Shown: in pieces, positions 12,357-25,692 of the stretch
How positions within the stretch are numbered: the stretch's first letter is position 1
Layout: each line of letters begins with the position of its first letter
Assembly (NCBI GenBank): GCA_012931725.1
Contig: CM022949.1
Coordinates: 13,187,272-13,251,271 of the forward strand
DNA length: 64,000 nucleotides
Source: Litsea cubeba
Lineage: Eukaryota; Streptophyta; Magnoliopsida; Laurales; Lauraceae
Reading direction: 5' to 3'
Translations under genes and position numbers: made by a program
Notes under the pieces: generated by a model
Databases searched by the model: none
The model's input: only the letters and a program-made list of their open reading frames with translations
Told to the model about the DNA's origin: nothing

Positions 12357-14695
12357 CAACCAACTACTGCTAAGGAAACTTTTATCACACAGAAAAAAAA
12401 AAAAAAAAACTATTGTTAAGGAACCAATGGATGAATGGTTAAATTTGGTATTTTTCTATTTGTTAGTTCAGGAATTTGGATATCACAATCTATTTGAATA
12501 TTTGCCAATTTCTGTTTGTAACCATTAGGTATACATATGAAAGATGAGGTTCAATTGGAGTTGATTTCGCAATTGAACTCCGAATCTGCTTCAATTTTCC
12601 AATTAATTTTGACCTTATAAATTGAAGTGCCCTTTTTACCAAACTCTGAACCCAATTGGTGTATTTCTTTATTAAATATTCTCATTTGCAAAAAAGAGGC
12701 CCTATGACTCTGGCAAAAAAAAAAGAGAGAGAGAGAGAGAGAGAATTTCAACCTCCAGGTATAGTTTTGTCCATTTTAAATTTAAAAATACAACTTTTTT
12801 TCTTTTCTTTTTTTGTATAAACTCAGTTTTTTCTCTCCCTTCTTCCTTGACACAACACTCAAAACTCAAACACCCAGACTCAAATACATGTCCCTATTAT
12901 TGGGATGGTCCTACCGTCAAATTAATCACTATAAAATACATTCAGTTTTTTTCTAATACTTATGATTCACATTTTTTTTTCAATTGCTCGAGATGGGGCA
13001 TTTATTTATGAACGGTTTAGTTTTTAAACCAGCGGGAGCCCCGCTGAGGAGCCTCACAAATTTCTCATGATTCCAACACGAGTCAATTTCCAATTGTACA
13101 CCACTAAATGCACAAACAATTAAAGTTGAAGTCTAACACAGTACTAGATCATCAATTAGAAAATGAAAATATAAATATCCCATATCCATAGCGTAACGGC
13201 ATAATTTTAAATACAAATAAACAGAAAAACTTACATTTTATATTTTTTTTGTTAGATATGAAATATTTACTCTAACTTACTCGGTGTGAGAATATATTCA
13301 TACAAAAGTGGCCTCATTTACACCATTTTCTCACTCCTTATTTATACATATGTGAGCACAAACAAAAGTATCCATGGCAAATGTTAAATAGACCAAACAA
13401 TCCTTCATATCTTGAAGAATAACATTATTGATATGAATTACGTTCATATATATAAACATAAGTTCATTTGTTACGTACATATTGTGGCATTGAGTACGAG
13501 ATTTGTCTGCTCATTCAAAACATGCAAAAACTTCTCTTGTTTATATTTGGATGACAAGCACATTTAGCAAGAGAATACTGTTACGAAACTAATCTAATCA
13601 TATAAATACAAGGAAGTTCAGCATGAAAAACTCCAAGCCCTTTCTATTGGTCGTTACTTTTCAACAAACTATGATAAACGTTATGCAACTAGTTTTGTTT
13701 TGTGATTGAAGATTTTCTGAGGAGAAAGAACAACAGATGGTAAAGTCCGGGACTCAAATGCGGACACTAGATAATGTCATCGAAGATCTCCCTAGAGACT
13801 GCAGGATAGATCGTGAAGAACTCTTTTCTTCATTAGCCTGTGAATATTAAAAACCCATCAACTAATGAAATAAAAAACGAAAGAGGGAGTTGAACTTATA
13901 AAATATATTTATGAAAATCTTAATTGCATTGGCACCATAAACATCAAGGTTAAAAGTCTAATTTGTTTTTCAAAGAAACAATAATGAATTATATTAATAA
14001 AAAAATAACTCTTAAAAAAAGACTAATAGAAAACAAATGGATACAAAATAAGTCCTAGAGAAATCATAATACTATCCAAATATCACAAATGCCAAAGCTT
14101 ACAGAAATCCAAAGTCAAGCTCAGGAGATTGACCCATACAGGGGAGGTAGCAATGTTTTAAATCTTTAAAGTTTAATGGGGTAAAATTATATTTTTATCT
14201 TTTAACCAAAGATGATAAGTCATTTGAGTTTTTCTTAAGGGTGAATAGTCAATGAAAAATCTTACAGTTTAGTTACTGTTTCTGCACTTGGACCGTGATT
14301 TTAGTAAAAATGTAAAATATAGAGGTCTTTTTAGGAGTATATGAAAATATAACGGCCTTCTTATAAATAAATAAAACTCTTCTTCTTCTTCTTCTTCTTT
14401 TTTTTTTTTTCCTACATTGGAGGTTTGAAACCACACAAGTCGGTCGGGTATAAGGAGTGATCGCTATGAGTTAGGAAAATTTTGAGTTTAGCCCCGAACC
14501 AAATCCGACTCAGCCCGTTGCCATTTGAGTCAATATTGAATATAGAAGCATGACTTTAGCATATAATAATGGTTGACGCAAACCCTCCATGATGAACTAA
14601 TGCACCACCTCATTTGCAAAGAAATTTTCTTTTCAATTGGATCGTTGGCAATAAAAAAAATATTCAAATAGACTGTTCATGGTAGTTCATGACCC
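12357..14695. other. AT-rich intergenic sequence, no supported gene
   Basis: A short open stretch near 13710-13850 encodes a polar peptide ending in a stop, but I recognise no family and see no flanking exons. The remainder is AT-rich with simple repeats (CTT and T runs near 14380-14410). Confidence 0.5.
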
Positions 14696-14706
14696 AGCCC
14701 TGACCT

Positions 14707-14872
14707 CTTTTTTTTTTTTTTCTATTGGAGGGTTTCCAGCCCTTTGTGCTAGACTAATCCCTTCGGGATTAGAGAAAACCGGGTAAACTACCATGTAGTA
14801 CCAGTGTGGTAGTGTAATTTCGAACTTACAACCTCTGAGTGCAAACCGTGGTCCTAAGCCAACTGACCAGTC
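14707..14872 (-). mobile_element. tRNA-derived SINE, minus strand
   Basis: On the minus strand a tRNA-like head (TGGTCAGTTGGCTTAGG, then a B-box-like GTAAGTTCGAAAT) is followed by about 100 bp and a poly-A tail (the T run at 14708-14721 on the plus strand). Imperfect flanking words CCCTGACC and CCCGACC may be the TSD. Confidence 0.65.
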
Positions 14873-15371
14873 CCGACCTAAAAAAATAGGTCTCCAAAGT
14901 GCATATGAATTTATAAGATGGCCAGGTTGGGTTTGATGTGAGTAGGTGTGGGTTTTAGTATAGCCCATGGTATACCTAAACACAAACTGTTGCCATAGAG
15001 AGAGAATAATGTTGATAAAATGTGCTCAAACAACTGATAAGAAACTCATAAGATAAATTGTCGACAAGTTAAGAAAAGACGCACTAGATTTACTTGATTA
15101 ATAAATAAATTTTAAATATACCTTTTTCCTATAGCACCCAATCTCGTTAATGACTTCATCACTGTAAAGTAGAAAAAAAAAATAATTTAGAAAATAATTT
15201 AATAATTTAATTTAAAACTGATGAGCTCATAATAATTAGAGAAAATTAACATAAGACAAAAGGTAAAACCCCATATGTAAATTGAACATAAAGAATTTAT
15301 TTCAAGTGGCTTCAATGGTTTCAAGTAGGGTTGTGAACAAGTCAGGTTCGAGCTGGAACCATGTTGAAACT

Positions 15372-15560
15372 CAGGGGCGGACCCAGGCTTTGATGACCTG
15401 GGGCGACCGCCTCTGGTTAATTTTAAATTATTCATTGATTTAAATGGACCCCTCGATTAATATTTATCTAAACACTACACAATCGCCTCATGTCCGAAGC
15501 ACATATGTCTAAATGGTAAATAATCGCCCAACCGAAATAAAAATTCTGGGTCCGCCACTG
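15372..15560. mobile_element. Non-autonomous hAT MITE, 189 bp, TSD TTGAAACT
   Basis: Terminal inverted repeats are CAGGGGCGGACCCAG at the left and CTGGGTCCGCCACTG at the right. A perfect 8-bp duplication TTGAAACT sits at 15364-15371 and 15561-15568. The 8-bp TSD and CAGNGGCGGA ends are hAT hallmarks. No coding capacity. Confidence 0.92.
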
Positions 15561-15568
15561 TTGAAACT

Positions 15569-18500
15569 GGACCCGGGATCGGCATTCAGAAGGATGGATC
15601 TGGTTCCATATCTGGTTTTGGAAAGAGGATCCGGAATCCAGTTTTCGCACTCCAAGTGGCAAGGCAGTATAACCACTGATCGATCACTGGATTACTAGAT
15701 GACATCTGGGGTTGCAAACAAATGAACACAACCCCATGTTGCCAATTGCCCTTCTATTAGTGTTACTCAAAACCAATAACGATAATGGTCTCATCACCAG
15801 AAGATTCACATGATCACACTATAGTAACTCATGCATCAACAAATTATTCGAATTCTCTATATTGCTGCACTTAGACTAGCACTTGCAAATTTTTAGAATA
15901 TGGCAAAATGATAAAGTTTGTAAGGCCCACAATTTGACCCGGCCAATGAGCACAGAAACTATATCATACATGTTATATTTAAAAATGCAGCAGAGAGAGA
16001 GTCCTGCAAGAGAAGCTGTACGTAGTACTTCATCATGGTCCGCCAATATAATCTATTCAGTTACCAGCATGGCTATGCCCATGCATGGCTTACAAAAGGC
16101 TTTAGATTAAGAAGCTGAAAACATCTAATGAATCTTTTCTCGTGCTAAAACTTCTAACTGTCTAAAGCCTAGTCAAAAACCATATTCAGTGCAGATGCAG
16201 CTGACCAACGATGCCCATGGTTTTTTTAGATGACAAATGGAGCTGCAAAAACAATGTATAGGCGAGCATTGCACGTACATGAGAGTGAGGTTCATAGAAA
16301 CATTGTAAAACAATCAACCAAAGAATCAGTGTATATATATACTCTTCCCTACTTTTTATCAGTCGGCATATACGCTCTCTAATCCCTTGTATTAATGCTA
16401 CTAAAAACAATGATCAAAGGTGATCGAATATTATACCTCTGCTTTGAGTGCTACTGGTGGTGTGATAGTCGAGGATATGCATAGGAGGTGGCCCGCCTGT
16501 GATTGAGTTATGCCTTTTTGGGGTGATGATGAAGCAGAAGAAGATGAAGATGTGCTGCTTCAGAGGGAGAGTGGAGGAGAGGAAAAGAACCAGATGAGAA
16601 ATGAAAAAAGATAGAACCCCTTGCTCCCATTTTATAGTCATTTGCAAACGTGATGGTTCTGGTACATGGGTAAACTACATACCCTGTTGGGTGAAGCCCT
16701 TTCAAACCCATAAAAGCAAATGAGTGCCTAACTTCGAGAATCCTTGAGTGGGTAAAACTCACTATTGAAAGTCCAAGCTATTCAAAATGAACACTTGCAT
16801 ACATTAAGACATTGAACTATTATAAGATTAAACATATCATACATATGATGAGTCTCATTAATTATATTTATCAATCATATTATTCATCATATAATCAATA
16901 TTGACCAAGTCAACCAGAGTGGAGAAAAGGATAATAAACCATTCAAAAGTGAATCTGCAAAAAGCATACACGATACTGCACAAGAAAAACTGACACGATC
17001 TTCTCCTGCAAGAGAATCGGCAGTAACGGTGATAAAATAGCTGTCCATGCCAAGGCATCCAAGGCAAAAATTGCCATGAATAGTCTCATGTGGGCCCCAT
17101 AAATAGATCATTACCCAGTGGCTAGTGCTGCTGTTTTCTGTGTCAGTTTGAAGGGATGGTCTAGTTGCTTTCCTAGTACCTACCTCTGACTCTGAGCTAA
17201 CCCCTACGTGCTCACCCTTTGTTAGCCAGGCCAGGCTAGGTTAATTAAAGTTGATTTTTTTTTTTCAAAACTATACTCACCAATTCTTTAACAAAACCTT
17301 TTTTATTACTATATAGTATCTTCACATTCTTAATTGATCATATTAAGTCACCATTTCATAATTAGATTTAAATCCTCAAATTCATCACAAATCGGCCCAC
17401 TCTTTCCTTTTCAATTATTGATCTAGTAATAAACTCAACTGTAAGAGTTGATAAAAGTGAAAAGAATGTGATTTTAGATGTGGGTATCACAAAAATCATG
17501 AGGGCATAAAAACCCTAAGGCCAACCGTTAGAGAAAAAAAAGAAAAAGGGAATGCGTTCATTGAGCCATCTGATTTTCACGATTAACTTATATGAAATCA
17601 GATCATCAAAATAAAAGAGGATATATATATTGTGTCATTTGATTTCTATAAAGTCATCCCAGATAGAAAAAAAAAAGTAAATTACCAATATTTAATGCGT
17701 GTAGGCCCTATTGGGGCTCATTATTAGATGGGCCAAATCCCAATAGTCCGTTAGGCCCGCTTAAGGATACACGTGCTTAAACCCACTTAAACATCAAATC
17801 TGCCCTCAAATTTTGTATTTTCTTAGTTTCATAAACCCCTTCCCTTATCATACCCTTATAAATCTCTATATTTTTTTATGGGCGTAAGCCAATGAAAACC
17901 TTACGTCATGTCTATTTTAATCTATGCAAATCGATCATCTTCAAATGGTATGGCCTTTGGCATTTTCATTTAAATTAAGTTCAATAATTTTATGTATTGG
18001 ATCTCCAATTAAAAGTTTGTGCCTATTCCTATTGACGTATGAAAGATATTATGGAGAATTAGCCGACTGATCAGTGGTAAATAGATGAGTGAATTTTTTT
18101 TAAAGCTTCTCTTCCCTTTTTCGATGTTAAGTTTTATATGAGTGAACATTATCAATTAGATGGCTCACCTTTCTCTATAATTATGGGGCTTAGAATGTTC
18201 TTGGCTTTTAGCATACTTTTTGTTACCATACTTTGAAAGAGCTAGTTAGGTCATGAACGACATCCTAAGGGACATCACCTTCCTTATTATGTAAGGAATG
18301 ACTTAGAACAGTATTTGTCGATGATGTTATTGTCAATTGTGAGCCTCACCATTTACTGGAAAACACTAAAAGCATAAAATATCTGATACTACATACAATC
18401 ATAAGTGGGCACTACTTTTGATATCTAAATTGCTCAAATCATTATCTAACCTCATTTGATCGCTAAAAAGAATTGCAATGGAATTAGAGTTATGGGCTAT

Positions 18501-19750
18501 CGTTAGAGTAGTATTTTTTTTTTTTTTTTTAAGATAAGTACCTCCATATTTACTAACAATCAGCGCTACAATCAGTGATTGATTTCTAATTTTTTAGAGC
18601 AATGGTTAAATGAGCTTTCATTTAGCATTGGGTTTTAGTTTGAATTTGTTATGTATTTTCTTGTGATCTATTTTTGACCTTTTTTCCCCTAATTTGTAAG
18701 TTCCATCCTTCATATGTGTGTTCTGATGTTATTTTTGCACTCTTGATGCTATGAATTTCACACATTAGAATTTACCTTAAGAAATATTCATATGTATATA
18801 TGAATAGCGGGCCGGGCTTCTGATATGATTTTTGCACTCTACATGTCTGAATGCATCAACTAGTTGCAAAGTTTCATTCGCGGCTTGAATTTCATTTAAC
18901 TGCATGTGGCCATTTTTATTACTTTTATCTGCTGCATTGGCAGTTTACCATGTTAAAAACTACAAATATTCTGTGTGACTTTTGAGCATCACAAATTTTT
19001 CATGAATCCCAACTCCCAAGCCTTATAGAAAGGGATGTTCATGGGCTGGGCAAGTCTTCTTTGGTCCGGGCTTCAGTATGTAATATTGGCCTGTTTAATA
19101 TTTGGACCAAGCTTGGATTAATTAAGTGATAAAGAGCCCAATTTGGGCTGAGCCCAACTAATGAGTACTTGTGATTTAATGTATTTAATCCAAACAATTA
19201 GTAGAAAGCCCAGTTTGGCCTGCCCCATTGACTAAATGGGTGGGCTTGGGCCCGACTTTTTACGGTCCTTGTTGGGCTTGGGTTGGGCCTGGTGATGATG
19301 AGTGTATTCTTCTTCCTTTAGACTTCAATCTTGTGTGTTGGGTGCCCCAACTGATGGATGGCCTTCCTTGTTCGCAAACAAAAGTAACTTCATATTATTG
19401 CCCACTAATCATCCATTTTAGTAGGGAGACCCCCAGGGTGGGTGCAGGAAATATTACTCAAGGGTCATTACTTTTTTTTTTTTTCCTTTCTTTTTTGTGT
19501 GTGTGTGGTTAATCTTGTTGAATCCAACAACGTGTAATTATTAGTTTTTTTTCAAAATTCATATTTGTGTCTTTATAAAATTTATGTTGGGGTGGTTTAA
19601 TCTTGTTTAATCCAACAACGTGTAATGATTAGTTTTTTTTTTTCAAAATTCATATTTGTGTCTTTATAAAAGTTATGTTGGTTGTCATCTACCTAACACA
19701 GCCTCTTCCTTCGCTTGGGCTCAAGATTGGTAGTAAAAACTGATGAAGTT
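15569..19750. other. Intergenic sequence with old repeats, no gene seen
   Basis: On the minus strand around 16410-16650 there is a 77-codon frame with a hydrophobic N-terminal half, but its start lies upstream of the only TATA-like box (near 16630) and it matches no known peptide motif. Sequence near 17010-17100 resembles 29700-29790. Sequence at 18250-18400 resembles the repeat at 31735-32600. Near 19020-19290 is a G/C-rich stretch of TAGGG-type hAT subterminal character. Confidence 0.5.
19508..19681. repeat. Tandem duplication of about 85-90 bp, two copies
   Basis: A block starting TTAATCTTGTTGAATCCAAC (near 19509) recurs from about 19598 with small length differences in its T run and one to a few substitutions. 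Both copies end TATGTTGG. Confidence 0.85.
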
Positions 19751-19764
19751 AAATCGGCGAAGTT

Positions 19765-19947
19765 TTTTTTTTTGGTACCCCAGCCAAGGGGGTGGGACCC
19801 AAGGGTGAGCCCGTTTACACACCGGAAAGTAGTCCACTCAAGTGGGTAGGAAGCCCACGCATACGGGAAGAGTTGACTAACCGGAGTTCGAACCCTAAGC
19901 AGCTAGATAAAAACCGACGCTCCTTACCAATCAAGCAGCCATGTAAG
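19765..19947 (-). mobile_element. tRNA-derived SINE, minus strand, with 13-bp imperfect TSD
   Basis: The minus strand shows GATTGGTAAGGAGC (A-box-like) and GGGTTCGAACTCC (B box), then a body ending GGGGTACC plus an A run (T run 19765-19771 on the plus strand). It is flanked by AATCGGCGAAGTT (19752-19764) and AATTGACGAAGTT (19948-19960), 11 of 13 identical. The GGGTRCC-A(n) end is shared with the SINEs at 30474 and 60892. Confidence 0.82.
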
Positions 19948-20575
19948 AATTGACGAAGTTGAGATGGATGAGTGGTTAAACAAAATGAGTGTATTGAGTT
20001 GTTGAGATAGATGTGTGAAAACTGCAACAAGGGCTAGACCTAAACCCATAATTTGGGTTTTTCTGTTTAGGTGCTCTATAAACCTTTTCATCCTTTCCCA
20101 GTCCGTACGTAGTCATTTCTCAGCCTTCTGACTTGTGTGCTTGCTTGGATCCTGAAATGCATCTCTGATATGTAATAATTCTTAATGTTTCATTTGATTG
20201 TTTTATCATCTTAGTAGCTAAAAGCATTGTCACAAATATAGTTCTATGACAGTGTCAAAAGATCTTTGAACAAGGTGTTTTTCTAGGGACATTTTGGGGA
20301 AGTTTTGTAGAAAACAAATTATTTCTTCATAATTTTAAATAATAGAAAACAAATATAAAGCAGTGCCAAAATATCAACTTTATTCTTTTCATTTTGTAGG
20401 AAAATTTATGAAAATCTCTCGATCTTATGGTTAATATGAGTTTGGGTATATGTCAAACTATTATAACAATGCGACGGTGGCGAAAAAGGAGTGTGTTTTG
20501 AGAGATTCGGAAGAAAAAGAAAATGCGACCTTCATAATAGTTGCAAACAACTGTTACTATTAATGTTATTGTTAA

Positions 20576-20709
20576 GAAAAAGTCTACACCACCCGATGTA
20601 AGAGCCCGGGCGGTGGCATAGTCCCCCATGGGGACCGTTGGATCCCACGGTCCCCATGGGGGACCGTGCCACCGCCGGGGCTCTTGCATCGGGCGGTGTA
20701 GCACGGCTG
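20576..20709. mobile_element. Palindromic Mutator-like MITE, 134 bp, 9-bp TSD
   Basis: Two GC-rich arms (about 20584-20638 and 20647-20700) are near-perfect inverted copies, so the element can fold into one long hairpin. It is flanked by a perfect TATTGTTAA at 20567-20575 and 20710-20718, the 9-bp duplication of Mutator-like elements. No coding capacity. Confidence 0.88.
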
Positions 20710-20753
20710 TATTGTTAATATCATCATCATCATGTTTAATGTGCTGTGGGAGG

Positions 20754-21757
20754 CATGGGTGGCGCCACATTGATCACAGTGGGGTCAATTGACCCCATTG
20801 AGATATAAAAAAATATGTAAAAATAAAATCATTTATGTAATATATTGAAATTTTGAGTTTGACCCCACATAAGCTTTTGAGTATGACCCCACTCAATTTA
20901 AGAGTTTCACCCCGACATTAGCTAACTTTACACCTTTTCTTTGTTGCTGTGGTTGTGAACAAAAGTCACCATAAAATACCCACCGCCTAAATTAATGAGC
21001 CAACTGTCTACCAAAATAAATTAAAAATTAATGGGCCCACATTGTTGATATGCACTCTAGCAACGAGTTTTTAGAACTTAAAGGAATTTGTGACATTGCT
21101 TTAAAATTAGTGGAGACAAAGAACGATATCATATGCCAATTGATTTATTTGCCTCTAAAACTGTCGTTGGTTTTACTTAAAGGAATTTGTGACTTGATTT
21201 TACTTAAAGGAATTTGTGACATTGCTTTAAAATTAGTAGAGGCAAAGAACGATATTGTATACCAATTGATTTACTTGCCTCTAAAATTGACATTGATTTT
21301 ATTAGTAGCGACTACGACGGTAGAAAGAGCTTTTTCAGCAATGAAGTACATAAATAACAAGTTGCGTAACTGAATGGGATATCAATAGATGAATGACCAT
21401 TAGGTCACATATATTGAAAAGGATGTGGTTGCTAGTGTTGATAATGAAGTTATTATGCAACGATTTCAACACATTAAAACTTGTTGAGGGCAACTGTAGG
21501 AGTTTATGTATTTGGATTTATTTTTTTTGGATTAAGAATTATTAGTAACAATGTATTAAAATTTTTAATTTTCTTTTAGAATTCAATATTATCTTTGTCG
21601 GATTATTGGAAATAGATTATTTGAGAATTTTGTATTATATTTGTCGAATTATCGAAAGTAGATGATAGGCGCTGATAAAGGGGAAAAAAATTTATTCAAT
21701 TTGCGAAAGATAAGTCTTTTGTTGACTCCACTGACTTGAATTCCTGAGCCGCCGTTG
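20754..21757 (+). mobile_element. Degenerate hAT element with transposase C-terminal dimerisation fragment, TSD GTGGGAGG
   Basis: A perfect 8-bp duplication GTGGGAGG flanks the element (20746-20753 and 21758-21765). The left end CATGGGTGGCGCC loosely matches the reverse complement of the right end. The interior (21050-21373) encodes a relic of the hAT dimerisation domain, with the hallmark TTVERAFSAMK, of the type seen in zinc-finger MYM-like plant hATs. The upstream DDE domain is absent, and a block of about 100 bp is duplicated within the relic (KGICDIALKLVE occurs twice). It cannot encode an active transposase. Confidence 0.85.
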
Positions 21758-21765
21758 GTGGGAGG

Positions 21766-22284
21766 TAATGCTAGTTTCATTAAGAGTACTATTTAGAAAC
21801 CAATGAAGACAATGAGTCTATTCAGCTTTCGATTCTTTTTATTAGAAACATCAGCTCAGCCCACAGTATCATTGTTGTGACTATCAAGTATCAACACCTT
21901 TAGAATGTGTTGCAGGCTCTTATCTAATCCACCTGATTGTTAATCTAACATAATTGCTTCACTAAATGCATTTAACCAAGTGGTTATAGTCCGCCATTTT
22001 TGAAAAAACGACCCCTTTTTCTAAGGACTCTTCCACGGTTTTAATTTGTCATTTTACACGTTACTTTAGCTTAATGGAATTTTCTCTCTTAAGTAAAGTC
22101 TTCATACTGTGTTGGCTCTTCATTTCGTAGGCTCCCCCGCCTATGATCAATGCAGTCCCTTCACAGTCCATACATATGCCTGCAGGTGCCAACTAAATTC
22201 GCATTATTGGTCCTAATTTGACATTAATTTAGATATCAATCACCATTAGATTCTTTCACGGTGTGTTTTTAGGATATTGACCAT
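21766..22284. other. Intergenic sequence, nothing recognised
   Basis: No open frame with a recognisable domain, and no delimited repeat. Confidence 0.5.
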
Positions 22285-22287
22285 TTA

Positions 22288-22984
22288 GGTAGCGTTTGGT
22301 TCGTTGGAATGTTTTTAGGCAAGAATAGAATGGAGAGTGGAATGAGTCAAGAATGGAATGGAGTAGGAATAGTTATTTCCATTCCAACGTTTGGTTTTAC
22401 CGAAGAATTAATCCATTAATATAATTCTTATTCATGTTCTTGTGTTTGGTACGCTGTAATGATGTCCGGAATGGAATAAAACTTACATAAAACTGACCAA
22501 AATACCTTTATTAGAATTTTTTTATTTTTAAAAATTTTCTTATTTCAAGCTACCCAAAATATAATTATTTACCTATTTTGATAGATTATCATTAAAACAA
22601 CCACAAAATAAAACACCTAAAACATCATATACAATAGCTTAAACATCAGCAAAATATCTAAATAACACATTACTAAACTTAAACATCACTTAAATTAGCT
22701 AAATAAAGTAATTAGGTTAACATTCATCCATAAGTTTAAAAATAACATCCACATTTTGATGTGATAAAGGGATATTTTGGTCTTAAGGAAAAATTATAAA
22801 GGAATGGAATGATCATTCATCCACCTCCCCAGTTCAATGATGATTATATTACATAAAGAAATGGTGATTTCATATGTAATGGTCATTCCATCACTTTTTT
22901 CCGAACTAAACACGGAAATGATCATTTCGATGGAATGATCATTCCATTCTTATATACCTTCAAAACAACGAGCTAAACGCTACC
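22288..22984. mobile_element. PIF/Harbinger-like (Tourist-type) MITE, 697 bp, TSD TTA
   Basis: The left end GGTAGCGTTTGGTTCGTTG matches the reverse complement of the right end (GGTAGCGTTTAGCTCGTTG). TTA lies at 22285-22287 and 22985-22987, the 3-bp target preference of PIF/Harbinger elements. The interior is AT-rich with repeated GGAATG words near both ends and no coding frame. Confidence 0.82.
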
Positions 22985-22987
22985 TTA

Positions 22988-24278
22988 GTTTTGAGGATCC
23001 AAGACCTAATGACTGGGTAGGGTCCTTTTGGGTAACCTGGTAATCAGAGGGATGGCATAGCTCTCCCACGTGAGGCCACAAAAGCCAGGCATTGCTCGAC
23101 CTATTCGGAAATAGGACAAATCCAACCAATCAAACAACATCCATAAGATGTAACATTTGCCTAACAAAAAGAAAAGAAAATGATCCAATGAGCACATGCT
23201 GATCTTTTAAGTCTGACAAACTCGACTCACCTGACTGACTCGAATGTCATCAAATCAACTAACTGAGATGAGTATCAACTTTAGTTGCTTTGCTGAGTCA
23301 AGATTGGCACCCTTTTAAATCGAGCCAATGAAGCATATGTTGCTATCATGCTAACCGGGTTGGTGCCCAACTTGCAAATAATTCAGAAGATACCCTACTC
23401 AGTAGACATGAACTGAGATGGGACGGGCTTAGAGGAAAAATCTTCATAAATGGGTCACTTGAATCACACTCACAAATCACAAGTCATACCACAGGACTTG
23501 TATATTTAACATTCTTGTCATCTTTGTGCAGCTTGTTCAAGCGCCCCTCATCATCTCGATTGCGATTGAAGTAGATTGTTTCATTGGCCAGGGCCCACCA
23601 CATGTGATCATGTGTGGGACCCATCACCAGATGCCAACAAAGTTTAATAGGTTGTGATGGGAGTAGTTGATATACAGAGTTCAGTCGGTTTGGGTAGGGG
23701 AGAGTTGGTTGGGTTGTGATTAGGTTAGGATGGGTTAGATCTTGGTTTGCCCCCACCAAACAGGTATAAAACTCTTGGAGCGAACATGGCCAATATTTAG
23801 GGCTGGACCCATCTGAGTTTAAGCTAGTCCAGCCCTTGAAACCCTCAGTTGAAGGGCACTTTGTGTCTTTTGATCTTAACTTTCCAAATTTATCAGCACA
23901 AATTCAATTAAATTGAAGGCAAGAGAATATCTTGAATTATTTGTAAAAGAGCTGCAACAAAATTTCTTCAAGAAATATGGAGACGTTTAGAATTTTCCCA
24001 AAAGGTAGGGAGCTACGTTGAGAAAAAAATCCAATGAAAATAGTGTCAATTTGAACCTTGCATTATTTTGTTAAATTCAAATTGATGTGATGGTCCGATT
24101 GGAAATTGCGCACCTTCACGTGAGTGCAAAATGAATCGGAAACCCTATGAGGGTTTTAACCAAAGGTGACAGTGAACAGACCAATCAGGGTCTAGAACGT
24201 CACCGTGGGGTAAACCCTCGTATGATCCAGATGCAGCGCAAACTAGTCTATGTTGACTTGAGTGGCTTTACTGTTGAA
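22988..24278. other. Intergenic sequence, no gene seen
   Basis: Short frames on both strands show no recognisable domain. No delimited element. Confidence 0.5.
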
Positions 24279-24286
24279 TTTTCAAG

Positions 24287-24636
24287 TAGGGTTTTTCATT
24301 CACGCTTGACCTGACTTTAGAAACACAAGTCCATATTAAGTACAAGCCCGACTAGGGCCACACATACCAGGCTTTTGCCCACCATTTAGTCAATTGGGTC
24401 GGGCCTGGCGGAACTGGGCTTTTTATCAATCGTTCTAGTTTCTACCAATTGTCTAAACAATTGGTCACTAAAATAGAAGCACTCCTTATTTGGGCCCATC
24501 CTGGCTAGCTTTGGGCTTTTTATAATTCAACCCAAGCCCAGCACAAATATTAAAGTGCCCAAGTTATATATCCAAGCCCGGCCCAAACCTGATTGGGCTG
24601 TATCGGGCCCAAGCTGGGTGGCCATGTGTACCCCTA
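24287..24636. mobile_element. hAT-type MITE, 350 bp, TSD TTTTCAAG
   Basis: A perfect 8-bp duplication TTTTCAAG lies at 24279-24286 and 24637-24644. Ends are TAGGG at the left and GTACCCCTA at the right, the TAGGGGTGTAC-type terminus also used by the element at 27493-28344. The interior is rich in GGGCC/GCCC words and non-coding. Confidence 0.78.
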
Positions 24637-24644
24637 TTTTCAAG

Positions 24645-25692
24645 CTTCTAAACTATTTACCATGATGTGTGAAGCCCTTATATCAAACCCAGAATTCAAA
24701 TGAGTTCATACTTCTTTGTCTCTGAGTTCAAGAAATCTAGAGTTAAAGTAGTAGAACTCCAATGCGGCTATTTATTGAAAGTCCGAACTCACTCAAAATG
24801 AACACCCTCAACATCTTCAAGTTTTACTCCAATAAAACTATCTCATCGTAAGATTAATCATCTGATGATTCATATGAACAACCCATATTATCTATTATAT
24901 ATAATATATGAAAGAGACTAAATCTAATTGATTTTGACTCTTAATTGATTTGGACGATACTATAAATACTAGATCCAAAACCGTTCTCCACATTAATATG
25001 CCTTCTCCCAATATTAACTATTCCATGACTCTTGAAATTCTCTCACAGCCACTCTACTTCACAACTCTAATAAATGCTCTGACGTTACTTTTGTGGTGAC
25101 CTCTCAATTTGAGCAAGTGAAGATGATTTCCACTGCAAAATGCTCATACAGTGAAAGAAGTCCTCCAATCCAACACTTTCATATGCCTCCAGGTCTATAT
25201 GGGTTTTTTATATTTTTTATTTTCCAAATGCATATGGGAAGAAGAGAGAGAGAAATAGTGCACTTCCTTGATGAAGTGGTTTATCACCATCCAATCAAAA
25301 GTTGTGGTAATGAGGATAATGGCTAATGGGAGTGCAGATAGCAGTGAAGAAATGGAATCCGGACACGTTTAGGTTCCTAATGATCAAACACGTCGAAGAA
25401 TGCCTGCAAATAAGATGGCTTCGTGTAATGGGATGCTTCAAGGTCACTTTCAGAGGATGGCACGCGCTTACAGATATGGACATATGTGATTTTTCATTGC
25501 TGATTTTAGGTGTTCTTTTAGAGAATTTAATTAATTTATTTATTTTTATAAATATTGTTATGGTTTTTTGGTGGGTCAGATTGTTAGGGTGGAACCCATG
25601 GCTTGAAAGGCAATAATTGGACAGCAGCCACTTGGCTGGATTTGTACCATTGTGTTTTCTTAGCTTGGGATCAAGGATTGATTGAAAGAAGA
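24645..25692. other. Intergenic sequence, no supported gene
   Basis: Two adjacent plus-strand frames (25093-25326 and 25326-25616) overlap end to start but encode nothing I recognise, and no exon structure is apparent. It could be a relic of a captured gene; the evidence is too weak for a CDS call. Confidence 0.4.

Noticed and set aside
13710..13850. Possible coding exon (polar peptide ending in a stop)
   Set aside because: No family recognised, no neighbouring exons and no clear splice acceptor.
16414..16647. Possible secreted small peptide on the minus strand
   Set aside because: The start lies upstream of the only TATA-like sequence, the tail matches no known peptide motif and the hydrophobic region is interrupted.
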